Origin: Mesonia algae
GTDB taxonomy: Bacteria; Bacteroidota; Bacteroidia; Flavobacteriales; Flavobacteriaceae
Length of the DNA: 64,000 nt
Assembly: GCF_003253545.1 (NCBI RefSeq)
Contig: NZ_QKYV01000003.1
Span: forward strand, 124,001 to 188,000
Direction of reading: 5' to 3'
Position numbers and translations under genes: made by a program. The notes beneath the pieces were generated by a model. The model was not told where the DNA came from. It made no database searches and saw only the letters and a list, made by a program, of their open reading frames with translations. Positions 25,156-34,307 of this stretch are shown one piece after another (the stretch's first letter is position 1; each line of letters begins with the position of its first letter).

Positions 25156-26112
25156 TTAAATTGCTTGTTTTACTTTTCTTTCTGATTGTTTTTCCGCGTA
25201 AGCTAAAGCTGCATCACGCACCCATTCTCCATTTTCCCACGCATTTACTCGTGTTTGCAAACGCTCTTTATTACAAGGTCCGTGACCTTTTACTACTTGC
25301 CAAAATTCATCCCAGTTGATTTCACCAAAATCATAATGCCCTGTTTCTTCATTCCATTTTAAATCTTCATCTGGAACAGTGATTCCTAAGATATCTGCCT
25401 GCGGAACGGTTTGATCAATAAATTGCTGACGTAATTCATCATTAGTTTTACGCTTCAACTTCCACTTCATAGATTGCTCTGTGTGTGTAGAAGCATCATC
25501 TGTAGGCCCCAACATCATTAATGAAGGCCACCACCAACGATTAAGTGCATCTTGAGCCATTTGTTTTTGCTCTTCAGTTCCATTACAAAGCGTTAGCATA
25601 ATTTCGTAACCCTGACGCTGATGGAAACTTTCTTCCTTACAAACCCTCACCATAGCTCGTGCATACGGGCCAAAAGAGGTACTACAAAGCGGCACTTGAT
25701 TAATAATTGCTGCTCCATCTACCAACCATCCAATAGCTCCAATATCTGCCCACGTAATAGTAGGATAATTGAAAATACTAGAATATTTAGCTTTTCCAGA
25801 ATGTAATTGTTCATACAACTCATCTCTAGAAATCCCTAAAGTTTCTGTAGCGCTATATAAATATAAACCGTGCCCAGCTTCATCTTGCACTTTTGCCAAT
25901 AATGCAACTTTTCTTCTTAAGGATGGTGCGCGAGATATCCAGTTTCCCTCAGGAAGCATACCCACAATTTCAGAATGTGCGTGCTGCGACATTTGGCGAA
26001 TATGGGTTTTCCTGTATTTCTCTGGCATCCAATCTTTAGGCTCTATCTTTTCATCTCGAGCAATTTTTGCTTCGAAAATTTCTTCTAAATTTTTTACTTC
26101 TTTCTCACTCAT
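25156..26112 (-). CDS. paaA: phenylacetyl-CoA 1,2-epoxidase catalytic subunit PaaA
   Basis: 318-residue di-iron oxygenase subunit that epoxidises the ring of phenylacetyl-CoA with O2. The two iron-binding helices are visible as [17 protein letters not shown] and [15 protein letters not shown] (E-x-x-H motifs). A CoA-binding region and the conserved [13 protein letters not shown] follow. It is the second gene of the operon, after the reductase paaE, an order different from E. coli paaABCDE. Confidence 0.96.
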   Translation of the reverse strand: MSEKEVKNLEEIFEAKIARDEKIEPKDWMPEKYRKTHIRQMSQHAHSEIVGMLPEGNWISRAPSLRRKVALLAKVQDEAGHGLYLYSATETLGISRDELYEQLHSGKAKYSSIFNYPTITWADIGAIGWLVDGAAIINQVPLCSTSFGPYARAMVRVCKEESFHQRQGYEIMLTLCNGTEEQKQMAQDALNRWWWPSLMMLGPTDDASTHTEQSMKWKLKRKTNDELRQQFIDQTVPQADILGITVPDEDLKWNEETGHYDFGEINWDEFWQVVKGHGPCNKERLQTRVNAWENGEWVRDAALAYAEKQSERKVKQAI

Positions 26113-26192
26113 AATTCATTTCTTTTTTTTGTTGAAAGCTTAAAGCTGAAATGATTCTCTATCACTTTCAACTTGAAACTCATAAACAGATT

Positions 26193-27266
26193 CTAAACGT
26201 CAAAATCTACTTTTACTTTATCTGATGTTGGAACTGCCTGACAGCTCAACACTAAGTTTTGTTGTACTTCTTTTTCTTCTAAAGCGTAATTCACTTTCAT
26301 TTCTACATCTCCTTCTAACACCTCACATTTACAGGTACTGCAAACACCTCCTTTACAAGCGAAAGGCAAATCTGCTCCAGCTCCTAAAGCGGCATCTAAA
26401 ATATTATCATATTCTTTAGTCATCGTAAATTGAAACTCTTTCCCCCCATCTACAATAGTCACCTCTGTTCCTTCTACATTTTGTTTAGAAAGCCTTTCTG
26501 CGCGCTGAATATCTTCTTCCGACAATCCTGTTACAAACAATTCAAAATGAACCATTTCTTTAGGTAGACCAGCTTTAATTAAATAATCCCCTACGTAATT
26601 GACCATTTTTTCTGGTCCGCATAAAAACACTTCACTTGTATCTGGAACATCAATGAAAGTTTGCGTAAGTACATCCATCTTTTCATCATCAAACCTACCG
26701 TTAAAAAGCTCTATATCTCTTCTTTCTTTAGTTAGGAAATAATAGATCTCCAACCTCCCAAAATACTTATTACGAAGTTGCTCCAACTCCTCTTTAAAGA
26801 TAATAGATTTTGCAGTTTTATTTACATAAAACAACTTACAAGTAGATTTAGGCTCTGCAGCTAAATGTGACTTAACCATAGAAAGAACGGGAGTGATCCC
26901 GCTTCCTGCCGCAAAAAACAAATAGTTTTTAGCCAACTCTGGATTTACCTTCACACCAAATTTTCCGCTTGGCGCCATTACTTCCAGCATATCTCCCGCT
27001 TTTAAAGTATGGTTTACATAGCTAGAAAAAACACCTTCAGGTATTTCTTTTACTGCTACTTTCCATTCTTCATCGTAAGGACTAGAACACAGAGAATAAG
27101 ATCTTCTTACATCTTCTCCATTTATTTCTTTTTTCAAAGTTAAATGCTGCCCTTGACTGAATTTAAATTCTTCTCTTAAATCTTGAGGTACATTAAAAGT
27201 AATAACAGTACAATCGTGTGTTTCTTTATGTAAATCTTGAACCGTTAATTGATGAAATTTTGCCAT
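26193..27266 (-). CDS. paaE: phenylacetyl-CoA 1,2-epoxidase reductase subunit PaaE
   Basis: 357-residue electron-transfer subunit. It has an FAD-binding domain with RRSYSLCSSP, an NAD(P)-binding domain with FAAGSGITPVLSM, and a C-terminal plant-type 2Fe-2S domain with cysteines C304, C309, C312 and C342 (C-x4-C-x2-C-x29-C). It passes electrons from NAD(P)H to the di-iron site of PaaA. It is the first gene of the 13.5-kb paa operon, with a well-formed promoter and operator directly upstream. Confidence 0.96.
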   Translation of the reverse strand: MAKFHQLTVQDLHKETHDCTVITFNVPQDLREEFKFSQGQHLTLKKEINGEDVRRSYSLCSSPYDEEWKVAVKEIPEGVFSSYVNHTLKAGDMLEVMAPSGKFGVKVNPELAKNYLFFAAGSGITPVLSMVKSHLAAEPKSTCKLFYVNKTAKSIIFKEELEQLRNKYFGRLEIYYFLTKERRDIELFNGRFDDEKMDVLTQTFIDVPDTSEVFLCGPEKMVNYVGDYLIKAGLPKEMVHFELFVTGLSEEDIQRAERLSKQNVEGTEVTIVDGGKEFQFTMTKEYDNILDAALGAGADLPFACKGGVCSTCKCEVLEGDVEMKVNYALEEKEVQQNLVLSCQAVPTSDKVKVDFDV

Positions 27267-27286
27267 TATATAAATTAGTTACCTAA

Positions 27287-27318
27287 CAAAACTAACACTT
27301 GTTAGTTTAAATTGCAAA
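27287..27318 (-). promoter_or_regulatory. promoter of the paa operon with overlapping PaaR-like operator
   Basis: On the minus strand, TTTG (plus 27315-27318), a 20-base spacer and TAGTTTTG (plus 27287-27294) match the Bacteroidota TTTG/TAnnTTTG promoter exactly. The palindrome ACTAACACTTGTTAGT (27291-27306) covers part of the -7 box and the spacer, so a bound TetR repressor would block initiation. Its inner 14-mer differs from CNAACGNNCGTTNG at two symmetric positions. Confidence 0.75.
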
Positions 27319-27341
27319 TCAAAGTTGTTAAAGTTTGATTC

Positions 27342-27920
27342 TTAGCTCTTAACAATTCCGTAAAGCAATGTCTTGGGCAAATCTTGCTGTAAAGTCGCTA
27401 CTTGAATGCTTGTTTTTTTAGCATACCAAATATGTAAAGTTCGCAGTGTTGTTAATACAGAGAAAACCACGATTTCCAAATCAATGTCTTTTAATTCCCC
27501 TTCATCTTTACCTTGCTGAAGTATTTGCCTAAACTTACTTTCATATTCATTCCGCAAGTTTAAATAACGTTGTTTGTATTCATCTTCTAAATGAATCCAA
27601 TCGTTATTCATACACGCTAAATGGTGGGTATATTTTAAGGTAATTTCAATGTGGTTTTGAATAATAGCTTCTAACTTTTTTATACTACTTAATTCATCTA
27701 AATAAATGGTATTGATGTGCTGTGTAAACTCTTCAGAAACTTTAAGAATTATCAATCCTAAGATCTCTTGCTTAGAAGAAATATGGTTGTACAAACTTGC
27801 TGCTTTTATTCCCATTTCTGCAGCTAAATCTCTCATAGAAATAGCATTATAGCCTCTTTCTTTAAAAAGACGGGATGCAGTAATAATTATTTCTTGTTTT
27901 CTAGTTAGGCTCATAGCCAA
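27342..27920 (-). CDS. TetR-family regulator, probable phenylacetate repressor (PaaR-like) 2
   Basis: 192 residues. The helix-turn-helix is at about residues 10-48 and contains the near-identical recognition segment KAASLYNHISSKQEIL shared with the TetR protein at 7508-8083. The C-terminal half is helical and diverged from it. It lies just upstream of the paa operon in the same orientation, with the operator at 27291-27306 between it and paaE. Two PaaR-like regulators in one locus may bind the same sites with different ligands or affinities; that is inference. Confidence 0.88.
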   Translation of the reverse strand: MAMSLTRKQEIIITASRLFKERGYNAISMRDLAAEMGIKAASLYNHISSKQEILGLIILKVSEEFTQHINTIYLDELSSIKKLEAIIQNHIEITLKYTHHLACMNNDWIHLEDEYKQRYLNLRNEYESKFRQILQQGKDEGELKDIDLEIVVFSVLTTLRTLHIWYAKKTSIQVATLQQDLPKTLLYGIVKS

Positions 27921-28055
27921 GCAATATACTAATTATCTTTAACAGCTTTTTCTTCCATTTAAAAATTTAAAGCTTAAAAAACTCACAAATCCTTCACCTC
28001 ATTCATATTTTAAAGAAAGGAATTACTAATTTGGTCGGTTTTAAGTATTTAATTC

Positions 28056-29807
28056 ATGGAAACTAATCACATACAAGAAAACGAGCTTATAAGTAAGCTC
28101 CCTCCGCATTTAAAACAATTCATAAAGCCACAAAATTATGAGCTTTACACCCCTATCAATCAAGCGGTGTGGCGATATGTAATGCGTAAAAATGTAGATT
28201 ATCTTAGTAAAGTTGCTCATGAATCTTATTTAGAAGGATTAGAAAAAACAGGGATTTCTATAGATGAAATTCCTAGTATGTACGGGATGAACCGCATTTT
28301 AAAAGAAATTGGCTGGGCAGCGGTTGCCGTAGACGGATTTATTCCGCCTAATGCCTTTATGGAATTTCAAGCGTACAAAGTATTGGTTATTGCTTCAGAA
28401 ATTCGCCAATTAGAAAATATAGAATATACTCCCGCCCCAGATATTATTCACGAAGGTGCAGGACATGCGCCCATTATTGCAAGTCCCGATTATGCAGAAT
28501 ATTTAAGACGTTTTGGCGCTATTGGTAGTAAAGCTATTGCCTCGGCTCACGATATGGATCTTTACCATGCCGTAAGAGATCTTTCTATTATAAAAGAGGC
28601 TGATCACGCTTCCGCGGAAGCGATACAAGAAGCAGAACAACGAGTAGACACTTTACAGAATAAAAAAGTTGAACCTTCTGAAATTGCTTTAATTAGAAAT
28701 TTACACTGGTGGACCGTAGAATATGGTTTGGTGGGCAGTTTAGAAAATCCCAAAATTTATGGTGCAGGCTTGCTAAGTTCTATTGGCGAAAGCAAAAGTT
28801 GCTTATTGCCAGAGGTAAAGAAAATACCTTATTCTATAGATGCTGCAACGCAAGATTTTGACATTACCAAACCTCAACCTCAACTTTTTGTAACACCAGA
28901 TTTTGCTTATTTAGCAGAAGTTTTAGAAGAATTTGCCGATAAAATGGCCGTGAGAAAAGGAGGATATAAAGGCTTACAAAAATTGATTGATTCTAATTCT
29001 CTAGGAACTATCGAATTAAGTACAGGGATTCAAATTTCTGGAAATTTCATCAAAATGATCACCAATGAAGATCATGAAGTGGTTTACTTTGAAACCATAG
29101 GAGAAACAGCACTTGCTAACAAAGACAAAGAACTCATTGGTCACGGTATACAAACCCATGCTAACGGATTTAGATCTCCGATAGGAAAATTAAAAGGTAT
29201 TAATCTCGCTATTGAAAACATGGGTCCGCGAGATTTAAAGGCTTATAATTTTTACGACAACAAACGAATTGAATTTACTTTTGATAGCGGAATTGTAGTA
29301 GAAGGTTTAAACGTTACCGGAATTAGAAACCTAAGAGGAGAATTAATTTTAATTCAGTTTACGGACTGTACCGTAACTTATAAAAATGAAGTTTTATTTT
29401 CTCCTGAAGAAGGTGATTTTTATATGGCGGTAGGTTCGCAAATTACTTCTGCTTTTGCTGGAGCTGCAGACCCTTATTCTTTTGAAGCTTTAATTCATGA
29501 ATTGTCTACATCTTTAGATAAGAAAGAAAAAAGCGACAAAGAAATTAAGTTAGAACAACTTTACCAACAAGTAAGAATTTTAAGACAAAACACTATAGAT
29601 AAAGAGGGTTTAGAAGAAATTTTTATTCAGCTTAAAGCTGAACATCAACAAGATTGGCTATTGTCTTTAGAATTGTATGAACTTGCAGAACAAAATAAAA
29701 TGGAAAGTTTCGCTAACGACATACGTCAACATTTAGAAAAACTTAAAATTTCACGTCCTAAAATTGCGCATTTAATTGAAGACGGTTTAGAATTGATACA
29801 CGCTTAA
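28056..29807 (+). CDS. aromatic amino acid hydroxylase (phenylalanine 4-monooxygenase-like), long form
   Basis: 583 residues, about twice the length of proteobacterial PhhA. The catalytic iron site is in the N-terminal half: H132 and H137 (IIHEGAGHAP) and E221 (WTVEYGLVG). Residues from about 330 on form an extra domain I do not recognise, beta-rich at first and helical at the end. It would convert phenylalanine to tyrosine with a pterin cofactor; tryptophan cannot be excluded. It is divergent from the tetR-paa operon. Its stop codon overlaps that of the next gene within TTAA, and a copy of the CGCTTCCGCGGAAGCG palindrome encodes ASAEA in a linker before E221. Confidence 0.88.
   Translation: METNHIQENELISKLPPHLKQFIKPQNYELYTPINQAVWRYVMRKNVDYLSKVAHESYLEGLEKTGISIDEIPSMYGMNRILKEIGWAAVAVDGFIPPNAFMEFQAYKVLVIASEIRQLENIEYTPAPDIIHEGAGHAPIIASPDYAEYLRRFGAIGSKAIASAHDMDLYHAVRDLSIIKEADHASAEAIQEAEQRVDTLQNKKVEPSEIALIRNLHWWTVEYGLVGSLENPKIYGAGLLSSIGESKSCLLPEVKKIPYSIDAATQDFDITKPQPQLFVTPDFAYLAEVLEEFADKMAVRKGGYKGLQKLIDSNSLGTIELSTGIQISGNFIKMITNEDHEVVYFETIGETALANKDKELIGHGIQTHANGFRSPIGKLKGINLAIENMGPRDLKAYNFYDNKRIEFTFDSGIVVEGLNVTGIRNLRGELILIQFTDCTVTYKNEVLFSPEEGDFYMAVGSQITSAFAGAADPYSFEALIHELSTSLDKKEKSDKEIKLEQLYQQVRILRQNTIDKEGLEEIFIQLKAEHQQDWLLSLELYELAEQNKMESFANDIRQHLEKLKISRPKIAHLIEDGLELIHA
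28607..28622. repeat. 16-bp palindrome CGCTTCCGCGGAAGCG, copy 1
   Basis: Perfect palindrome inside the aromatic amino acid hydroxylase gene, encoding ASAEA. Further copies are at 36727, 40959 and 55646. The core TTCCGCGGAAGCG is far too GC-rich to recur by chance in this AT-rich window. Confidence 0.8.
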
Positions 29808-30412
29808 AGTAAAATCTCTAATTCTTTTTCAGACTGAATAGGTTGTTTATGGTATTCTAAAGTCCACCCCAAACTATTGGTTAAAATAAAAAGTTTTTGA
29901 AGCTCAGAAACAAGTCGGTTTTCTGCATTTTGCATGACAGCCGACTTTTCTATTTTCTCTTTTATTTGCTTTGTCACTCTTTTTTTAATCACATTATAAT
30001 CATCGGCTTTAAACTGATTAAGGTAATCTTGCGTCACATCGTAAAAATCAAATTCGGGGTAAATATTTAATTCGGGTTTAGGTATTTTTGTTATACGAAG
30101 AACTTTATCTTCTGTTAGCACTTCATATTGCATTTGCGCCAAATCATAAGCAACGGTAGCTTTGGTGTTTACTGCTAAAATAGCTTTCTTTTTGGCCGTA
30201 ATTCCTAAAAAAACATTTTCTGTATTCTTGTAAGTGAAAATTTGAGCGTAAGAACTTTCTGTAACTACTAATTTACTCACGTTTTTCACTTCTTTTTCTA
30301 TAAGGGCCGAAGTTTGTGCTAGCTCAGTTTTATTGTCTTTTTTATCTACAAAATATTGATAACCAAAAAATACAATAATCGTTACCACTACTCCTAAAAC
30401 AAACTTTTTCAT
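29804..30412 (-). CDS. DUF4230 domain-containing protein
   Basis: 202 residues. One N-terminal membrane segment (about residues 4-21) is followed by a soluble domain of the DUF4230 type (LVVTESSYAQIFTYKNTE, YDLAQMQYEV) and a helical C-terminus. It is probably anchored in the inner membrane and facing the periplasm. The function is unknown. It converges on the aromatic hydroxylase, with stop codons overlapping in TTAA, and lies downstream of a structured repeat element. Confidence 0.8.
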   Translation of the reverse strand: MKKFVLGVVVTIIVFFGYQYFVDKKDNKTELAQTSALIEKEVKNVSKLVVTESSYAQIFTYKNTENVFLGITAKKKAILAVNTKATVAYDLAQMQYEVLTEDKVLRITKIPKPELNIYPEFDFYDVTQDYLNQFKADDYNVIKKRVTKQIKEKIEKSAVMQNAENRLVSELQKLFILTNSLGWTLEYHKQPIQSEKELEILL

Positions 30413-30443
30413 AGACTAATTTTTCTCTAAAATACGTTATTTT

Positions 30444-30537
30444 GCGTTAGGGATAGCAGCGGTTACCCTGCAGCATTTTGAAAAAATGTGAAGCGTAATA
30501 GCGAATAGCCCGACCCGAGTGTGCGAGGGAAACGCCC
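30444..30537 (+). ncRNA. GC-rich structured intergenic element, copy 2 (Flavo-1-like?)
   Basis: Starts GCGTTAGGGATAGCAGCGG and ends GAAACGCCC. It shares with the copy at 3503-3612 the blocks GCGT-AGGGAT-G-AGCGG, AT-AG-G-A-AGCCCGACCC and ACGCCC, while the stems differ (AGGG/CCCT, GCATTTT/AAAATGT, CCCGA/AGGG). In both places it lies just after a minus-strand gene's stop codon (17 bases here, 5 at copy 1). Strand is provisional. Confidence 0.5.
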
Positions 30538-30554
30538 TGCAAAACTCCATTATT

Positions 30555-31502
30555 TTAAAAATTTATAAAAGGAAACTTTTCAATTAGTGTTTTCTTACTT
30601 AATTCTAATTTGATTAAAAATTTTTGATGTGCTTCACTTTCTTGGTTAAAGGCTTTATGCAACATCCCTTTTTGAATTTTATCGATCTCTTGCATCATTT
30701 GCTGCGTTGATTGAGTTAAGCGGGTTTCTACAAAACGCTGCCAAATATAATCGATAGCTAAATCGCTAGGATGCAACATATCTTGCGCGTAAAAACGATA
30801 ATCTCGCAACTCATCCATCATAATTTCATAAGAGGGAAAATAAGACGCTTTCTTTACGGAAGTAATACTTTGATGCACCGCTGTAATTAAAGCCGATTTA
30901 CTTTGCTGATTTTCTACAAAACCATCTTTAATATGACGCACAGGAGAAACTGTAAAAATAAATGCCGCGGAAGGATTTATTTGCTGAATAAGCTCAATAG
31001 TGTTCTGAATGTTTTCTTGAAGTTTTTCTGCTAAAATTAGTTTTTTATCAAATTCTCGTTGCGGAATTTTGTGGCAATTGGCAACAAATTTTTGAGGGTC
31101 TTTTAATTGATACACCCAAGCCGTCCCATATGTTATTATTATATGAGAAGCTTCTTTAAGCTCTTTATACGTTTGCTGAAGCGCTTCATTAAGTGTTTCC
31201 AAAAGTTGGATTTTATCTGGAGAACTCAACCGAGAGTGAGCATCAAAACAATGCCATTGTTCGTTATGAAAAACTAAATTTTTTTCGGTATAAACAAATT
31301 GATTAACCGCCTTATCCACTAAATTCTCAATCGCAAAAGGATGAAAAAGAATTCCAAACGGATTTTGAAGCTGTCTAAATTTAAAATAAGTAAACTTCTC
31401 GCCAATATTTTCTGAAAAACAAGATCCTAGCAACACCAGTTTAGAGGTGTAATCTATTTTAGGTTCTTGCTCCTGAATAGGTATTTTGGTTTGAAACTGC
31501 AT
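30555..31502 (-). CDS. GSCFA domain protein
   Basis: 315 residues. The name-giving motif is present as LLGSCFSENIG at about residues 29-39, followed by the conserved NPFGILFHP. A later FIFTVSPVRH resembles SGNH-hydrolase block III/V residues. The family is probably an esterase- or acyltransferase-like enzyme of Bacteroidota and some Proteobacteria; no substrate is known. It lies downstream of alaS, with a perfect hairpin between the two. Confidence 0.88.
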   Translation of the reverse strand: MQFQTKIPIQEQEPKIDYTSKLVLLGSCFSENIGEKFTYFKFRQLQNPFGILFHPFAIENLVDKAVNQFVYTEKNLVFHNEQWHCFDAHSRLSSPDKIQLLETLNEALQQTYKELKEASHIIITYGTAWVYQLKDPQKFVANCHKIPQREFDKKLILAEKLQENIQNTIELIQQINPSAAFIFTVSPVRHIKDGFVENQQSKSALITAVHQSITSVKKASYFPSYEIMMDELRDYRFYAQDMLHPSDLAIDYIWQRFVETRLTQSTQQMMQEIDKIQKGMLHKAFNQESEAHQKFLIKLELSKKTLIEKFPFINF

Positions 31503-31507
31503 AAAAA

Positions 31508-31553
31508 AATGATAAATGTAAAAGTAGCAAATTAGACTTTTACATTTATCATT
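31508..31553 (-). terminator. hairpin with T run after alaS
   Basis: An 18-bp perfect inverted repeat (arms 31508-31525 and 31536-31553, core AAATGTAAAAGT) with a 10-base loop is followed on the minus strand by T7. It is a likely terminator for alaS. The T run reaches into the GSCFA start codon region, so it could attenuate GSCFA expression. The core resembles repeats in the paaC-paaD gap. Confidence 0.7.
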
Positions 31554-31573
31554 CTATAAAGATCATTTTATTT

Positions 31574-34186
31574 TTAAGCGATGTAGTTTTTAGCTTCGGT
31601 TAAAGCAATTTTAATTCCCTCAGGGTTTTTACCGCCTGCAGTAGCAAAAAACGCTTGACCACCACCACCACCTTGGATGTGTTTTCCTAATTCGCGGACC
31701 ATTTGACCTGCGTTTAATCCTTTTTCTTCGGCTAAGCTTTTATCGATATAAATAGAAAGTAGAGCTTTCCCGTTTTGCTGAGATCCTAAAACCATAAATA
31801 GATTTTCCACTTCACCACCTAGCTGAAAAGATAGATCTTTCATAGCTCCTGCATCTAAATCTACTTCTTTAGCTAAAAACTGTACACCATTTACTTCTGT
31901 TAAAGCAGCTTTTAAATCTCCCTTTACATTTCCTGCCTTTTCTTTCTTTAATTGCTCTATTTCCTTTTTAAGCTGCGTGTTTTCTTCTTGTAAATCACTT
32001 ACTATTTTTAAAGGATTTTTAGTGTTTTTCACTAAACTCTTTAGCTCGTTAAAGCTTTCACTTTGCTGGGTTAAAAAGTCTTTTGCAGCATCACCAGTTA
32101 TCGCTTCTATACGTCTTACTCCAGAAGCAACGGCTCCTTCAGATAAAATTTTAAAATGCCAAATATCGGTGGTATTGGGTACGTGAGTCCCTCCGCAAAG
32201 CTCCATAGATTCTCCAAAACGAATGGTTCTTACTGCATCTCCATATTTTTCTCCAAACAAGGCAATTGCCCCTTGTTCAATCGCTTGATCGTAAGCTATA
32301 TTACGTTGTTCTTGTAAGGGCAATTGCTCCCGAATACGAGCATTTACAAAATCTTCTACTTCTTTTAATTCTTCCGTAGAAACTTTACTGAAATGTGAAA
32401 AATCGAAACGTAAATATCCGCTATGAACCATAGAGCCTTTTTGTTCTACGTGTGTTCCTAGGATATTTCTCAATGCTTGGTGCATTAAATGCGTCGCAGA
32501 ATGGTTGGCTGCAGATCGTTTACGTTGTTTTTCATCTACAACCGCTCTAAATTTACCCGTTAAATCTACAGGTAACGTTTTTGTAATATGAATGATAAGG
32601 TTGTTTTCTTTTTTAGTATCAATAACATAAGTAACGTTTCCGTTAGCAGCTTCTAAATATCCCTTATCACCTACTTGCCCACCTCCTTCTGGATAAAAAG
32701 GTGTTAGATTAAAAACCAATTGATATAATTCTCCTTCTTTTTTACTTTCTACTTTTCTATACTTTGCAATTTTAACATTGGCTTCTAAATGATCGTATCC
32801 AATAAATTCTTCTTCCTCATCCTCAAATAAAATTTGCCAATCGTCTGCTTTCATTTGTGCAGCCGAACGAGAACGCTCTTTTTGTTTTTGCAATTCAGCC
32901 TCGAAGGTTGCTTGATCTAAGCTTAAACCTTTTTCCTCTAAAATTAGTGCAGTCAAATCTATAGGAAATCCATAGGTATCATAAAGTTCAAACGCTTTTT
33001 TACCCGATACTTCTTCTCCTTTAGTGCTTTCTATAATGCTATCTAATAAAATTAACCCCTGATCTAAAGTTCTTAAAAAAGAATTCTCTTCTTCCTTAAT
33101 CACATTTTCGCACAAGTTCTTTTGCTTTTTAAGTTCTGGGAAAGCCTCTCCCATTTGCTTACTTAAAGTCGCGACTAATTTGTAAATAAAAGGTTCTTTG
33201 GTGTTTAAAAACGTAAATCCGTAACGAATAGCACGACGTAAAATACGTCTAATCACATATCCCGCTCCATTATTACTTGGCAATTGTCCATCGGCTATAG
33301 CAAAAGAGACCGCTCGTACGTGGTCGGCAATTACACGAATCGCAATATCTATTTCTTCAGACTTACCATAGGTAGAATTGGTGATGGCTTGTATTTCTCT
33401 AATAAGAGGTGTAAAAACATCGGTATCATAATTAGACTGCGTTCCTTGCATCACCATACATAAACGCTCAAAGCCCATGCCTGTATCAATATGCTTATTA
33501 GGAAGCTCTACTAATTTCCCAGTAGCCATTCTATTGAACTGAATAAAAACTAAGTTCCAAATTTCAACTACTAAAGGATGGTCTTGGTTTACTAGATCTT
33601 TACCTGGTATTTTAGCTTTTTCTTCCTCAGAACGAATATCGATATGAATTTCAGAAGCCGGTCCGCAAGGCCCTTGATCTCCCATCTCCCAAAAATTATC
33701 TTTTTTGTTTCCTAACAAAATGCGTTCTTCAGGCACAATAGCTTTCCACAGATCGAAAGCTTCTTGGTCTAAGCCTAATCCATCTTCTTTATCACCTTCA
33801 AAAACGGTCACATATAAGTTTTCTGGAGTAATATTAAACTCTTTGGTTAATAACTCCCAAGCCCACTCTATGGCTTCTTTTTTAAAGTAATCGCCAAAGC
33901 TCCAGTTTCCTAACATCTCAAACATGGTATGATGATAGGTATCTTTACCTACTTCTTCCAAATCATTATGCTTACCGCTAACGCGTAAACACTTTTGAGT
34001 ATCTGTAGCTCTTGTACTTTTTGGAGTGGCATTGCCTAAAAAATATTCCTTAAATTGATTCATCCCTGCATTGGTAAACATAAGCGTGGGGTCATCTTTA
34101 ATGACCATAGGTGCAGAAGGAACTATTTCATGTTTTTTAGATTCAAAAAAAGCTAAAAATTTAGAACGGATTTCTTGTGATTTCAT
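31574..34186 (-). CDS. alaS: alanyl-tRNA synthetase
   Basis: 870 residues, full length. The class II aminoacylation core is at the N-terminus ([11 protein letters not shown]-type motif seen as [16 protein letters not shown]). The editing domain has the zinc motif [11 protein letters not shown] and CGGTHVPNT. The C-Ala/DHHA1 domain ends with [14 protein letters not shown]. It charges tRNA-Ala and edits mischarged Ser and Gly. Transcribed divergently from the M23 peptidase gene. Confidence 0.98.
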   Translation of the reverse strand: MKSQEIRSKFLAFFESKKHEIVPSAPMVIKDDPTLMFTNAGMNQFKEYFLGNATPKSTRATDTQKCLRVSGKHNDLEEVGKDTYHHTMFEMLGNWSFGDYFKKEAIEWAWELLTKEFNITPENLYVTVFEGDKEDGLGLDQEAFDLWKAIVPEERILLGNKKDNFWEMGDQGPCGPASEIHIDIRSEEEKAKIPGKDLVNQDHPLVVEIWNLVFIQFNRMATGKLVELPNKHIDTGMGFERLCMVMQGTQSNYDTDVFTPLIREIQAITNSTYGKSEEIDIAIRVIADHVRAVSFAIADGQLPSNNGAGYVIRRILRRAIRYGFTFLNTKEPFIYKLVATLSKQMGEAFPELKKQKNLCENVIKEEENSFLRTLDQGLILLDSIIESTKGEEVSGKKAFELYDTYGFPIDLTALILEEKGLSLDQATFEAELQKQKERSRSAAQMKADDWQILFEDEEEEFIGYDHLEANVKIAKYRKVESKKEGELYQLVFNLTPFYPEGGGQVGDKGYLEAANGNVTYVIDTKKENNLIIHITKTLPVDLTGKFRAVVDEKQRKRSAANHSATHLMHQALRNILGTHVEQKGSMVHSGYLRFDFSHFSKVSTEELKEVEDFVNARIREQLPLQEQRNIAYDQAIEQGAIALFGEKYGDAVRTIRFGESMELCGGTHVPNTTDIWHFKILSEGAVASGVRRIEAITGDAAKDFLTQQSESFNELKSLVKNTKNPLKIVSDLQEENTQLKKEIEQLKKEKAGNVKGDLKAALTEVNGVQFLAKEVDLDAGAMKDLSFQLGGEVENLFMVLGSQQNGKALLSIYIDKSLAEEKGLNAGQMVRELGKHIQGGGGGQAFFATAGGKNPEGIKIALTEAKNYIA

Positions 34187-34307
34187 ATACTTACCTTAAT
34201 GGGATAAACGTTATAATTATGTTACTAGTGAAACAATTTCTATCTTTGTTCGTCTTTCTAAGCATAACACTTAGTTACAAGTCGCAAAAATAGTATAATT
34301 TAGAAGA

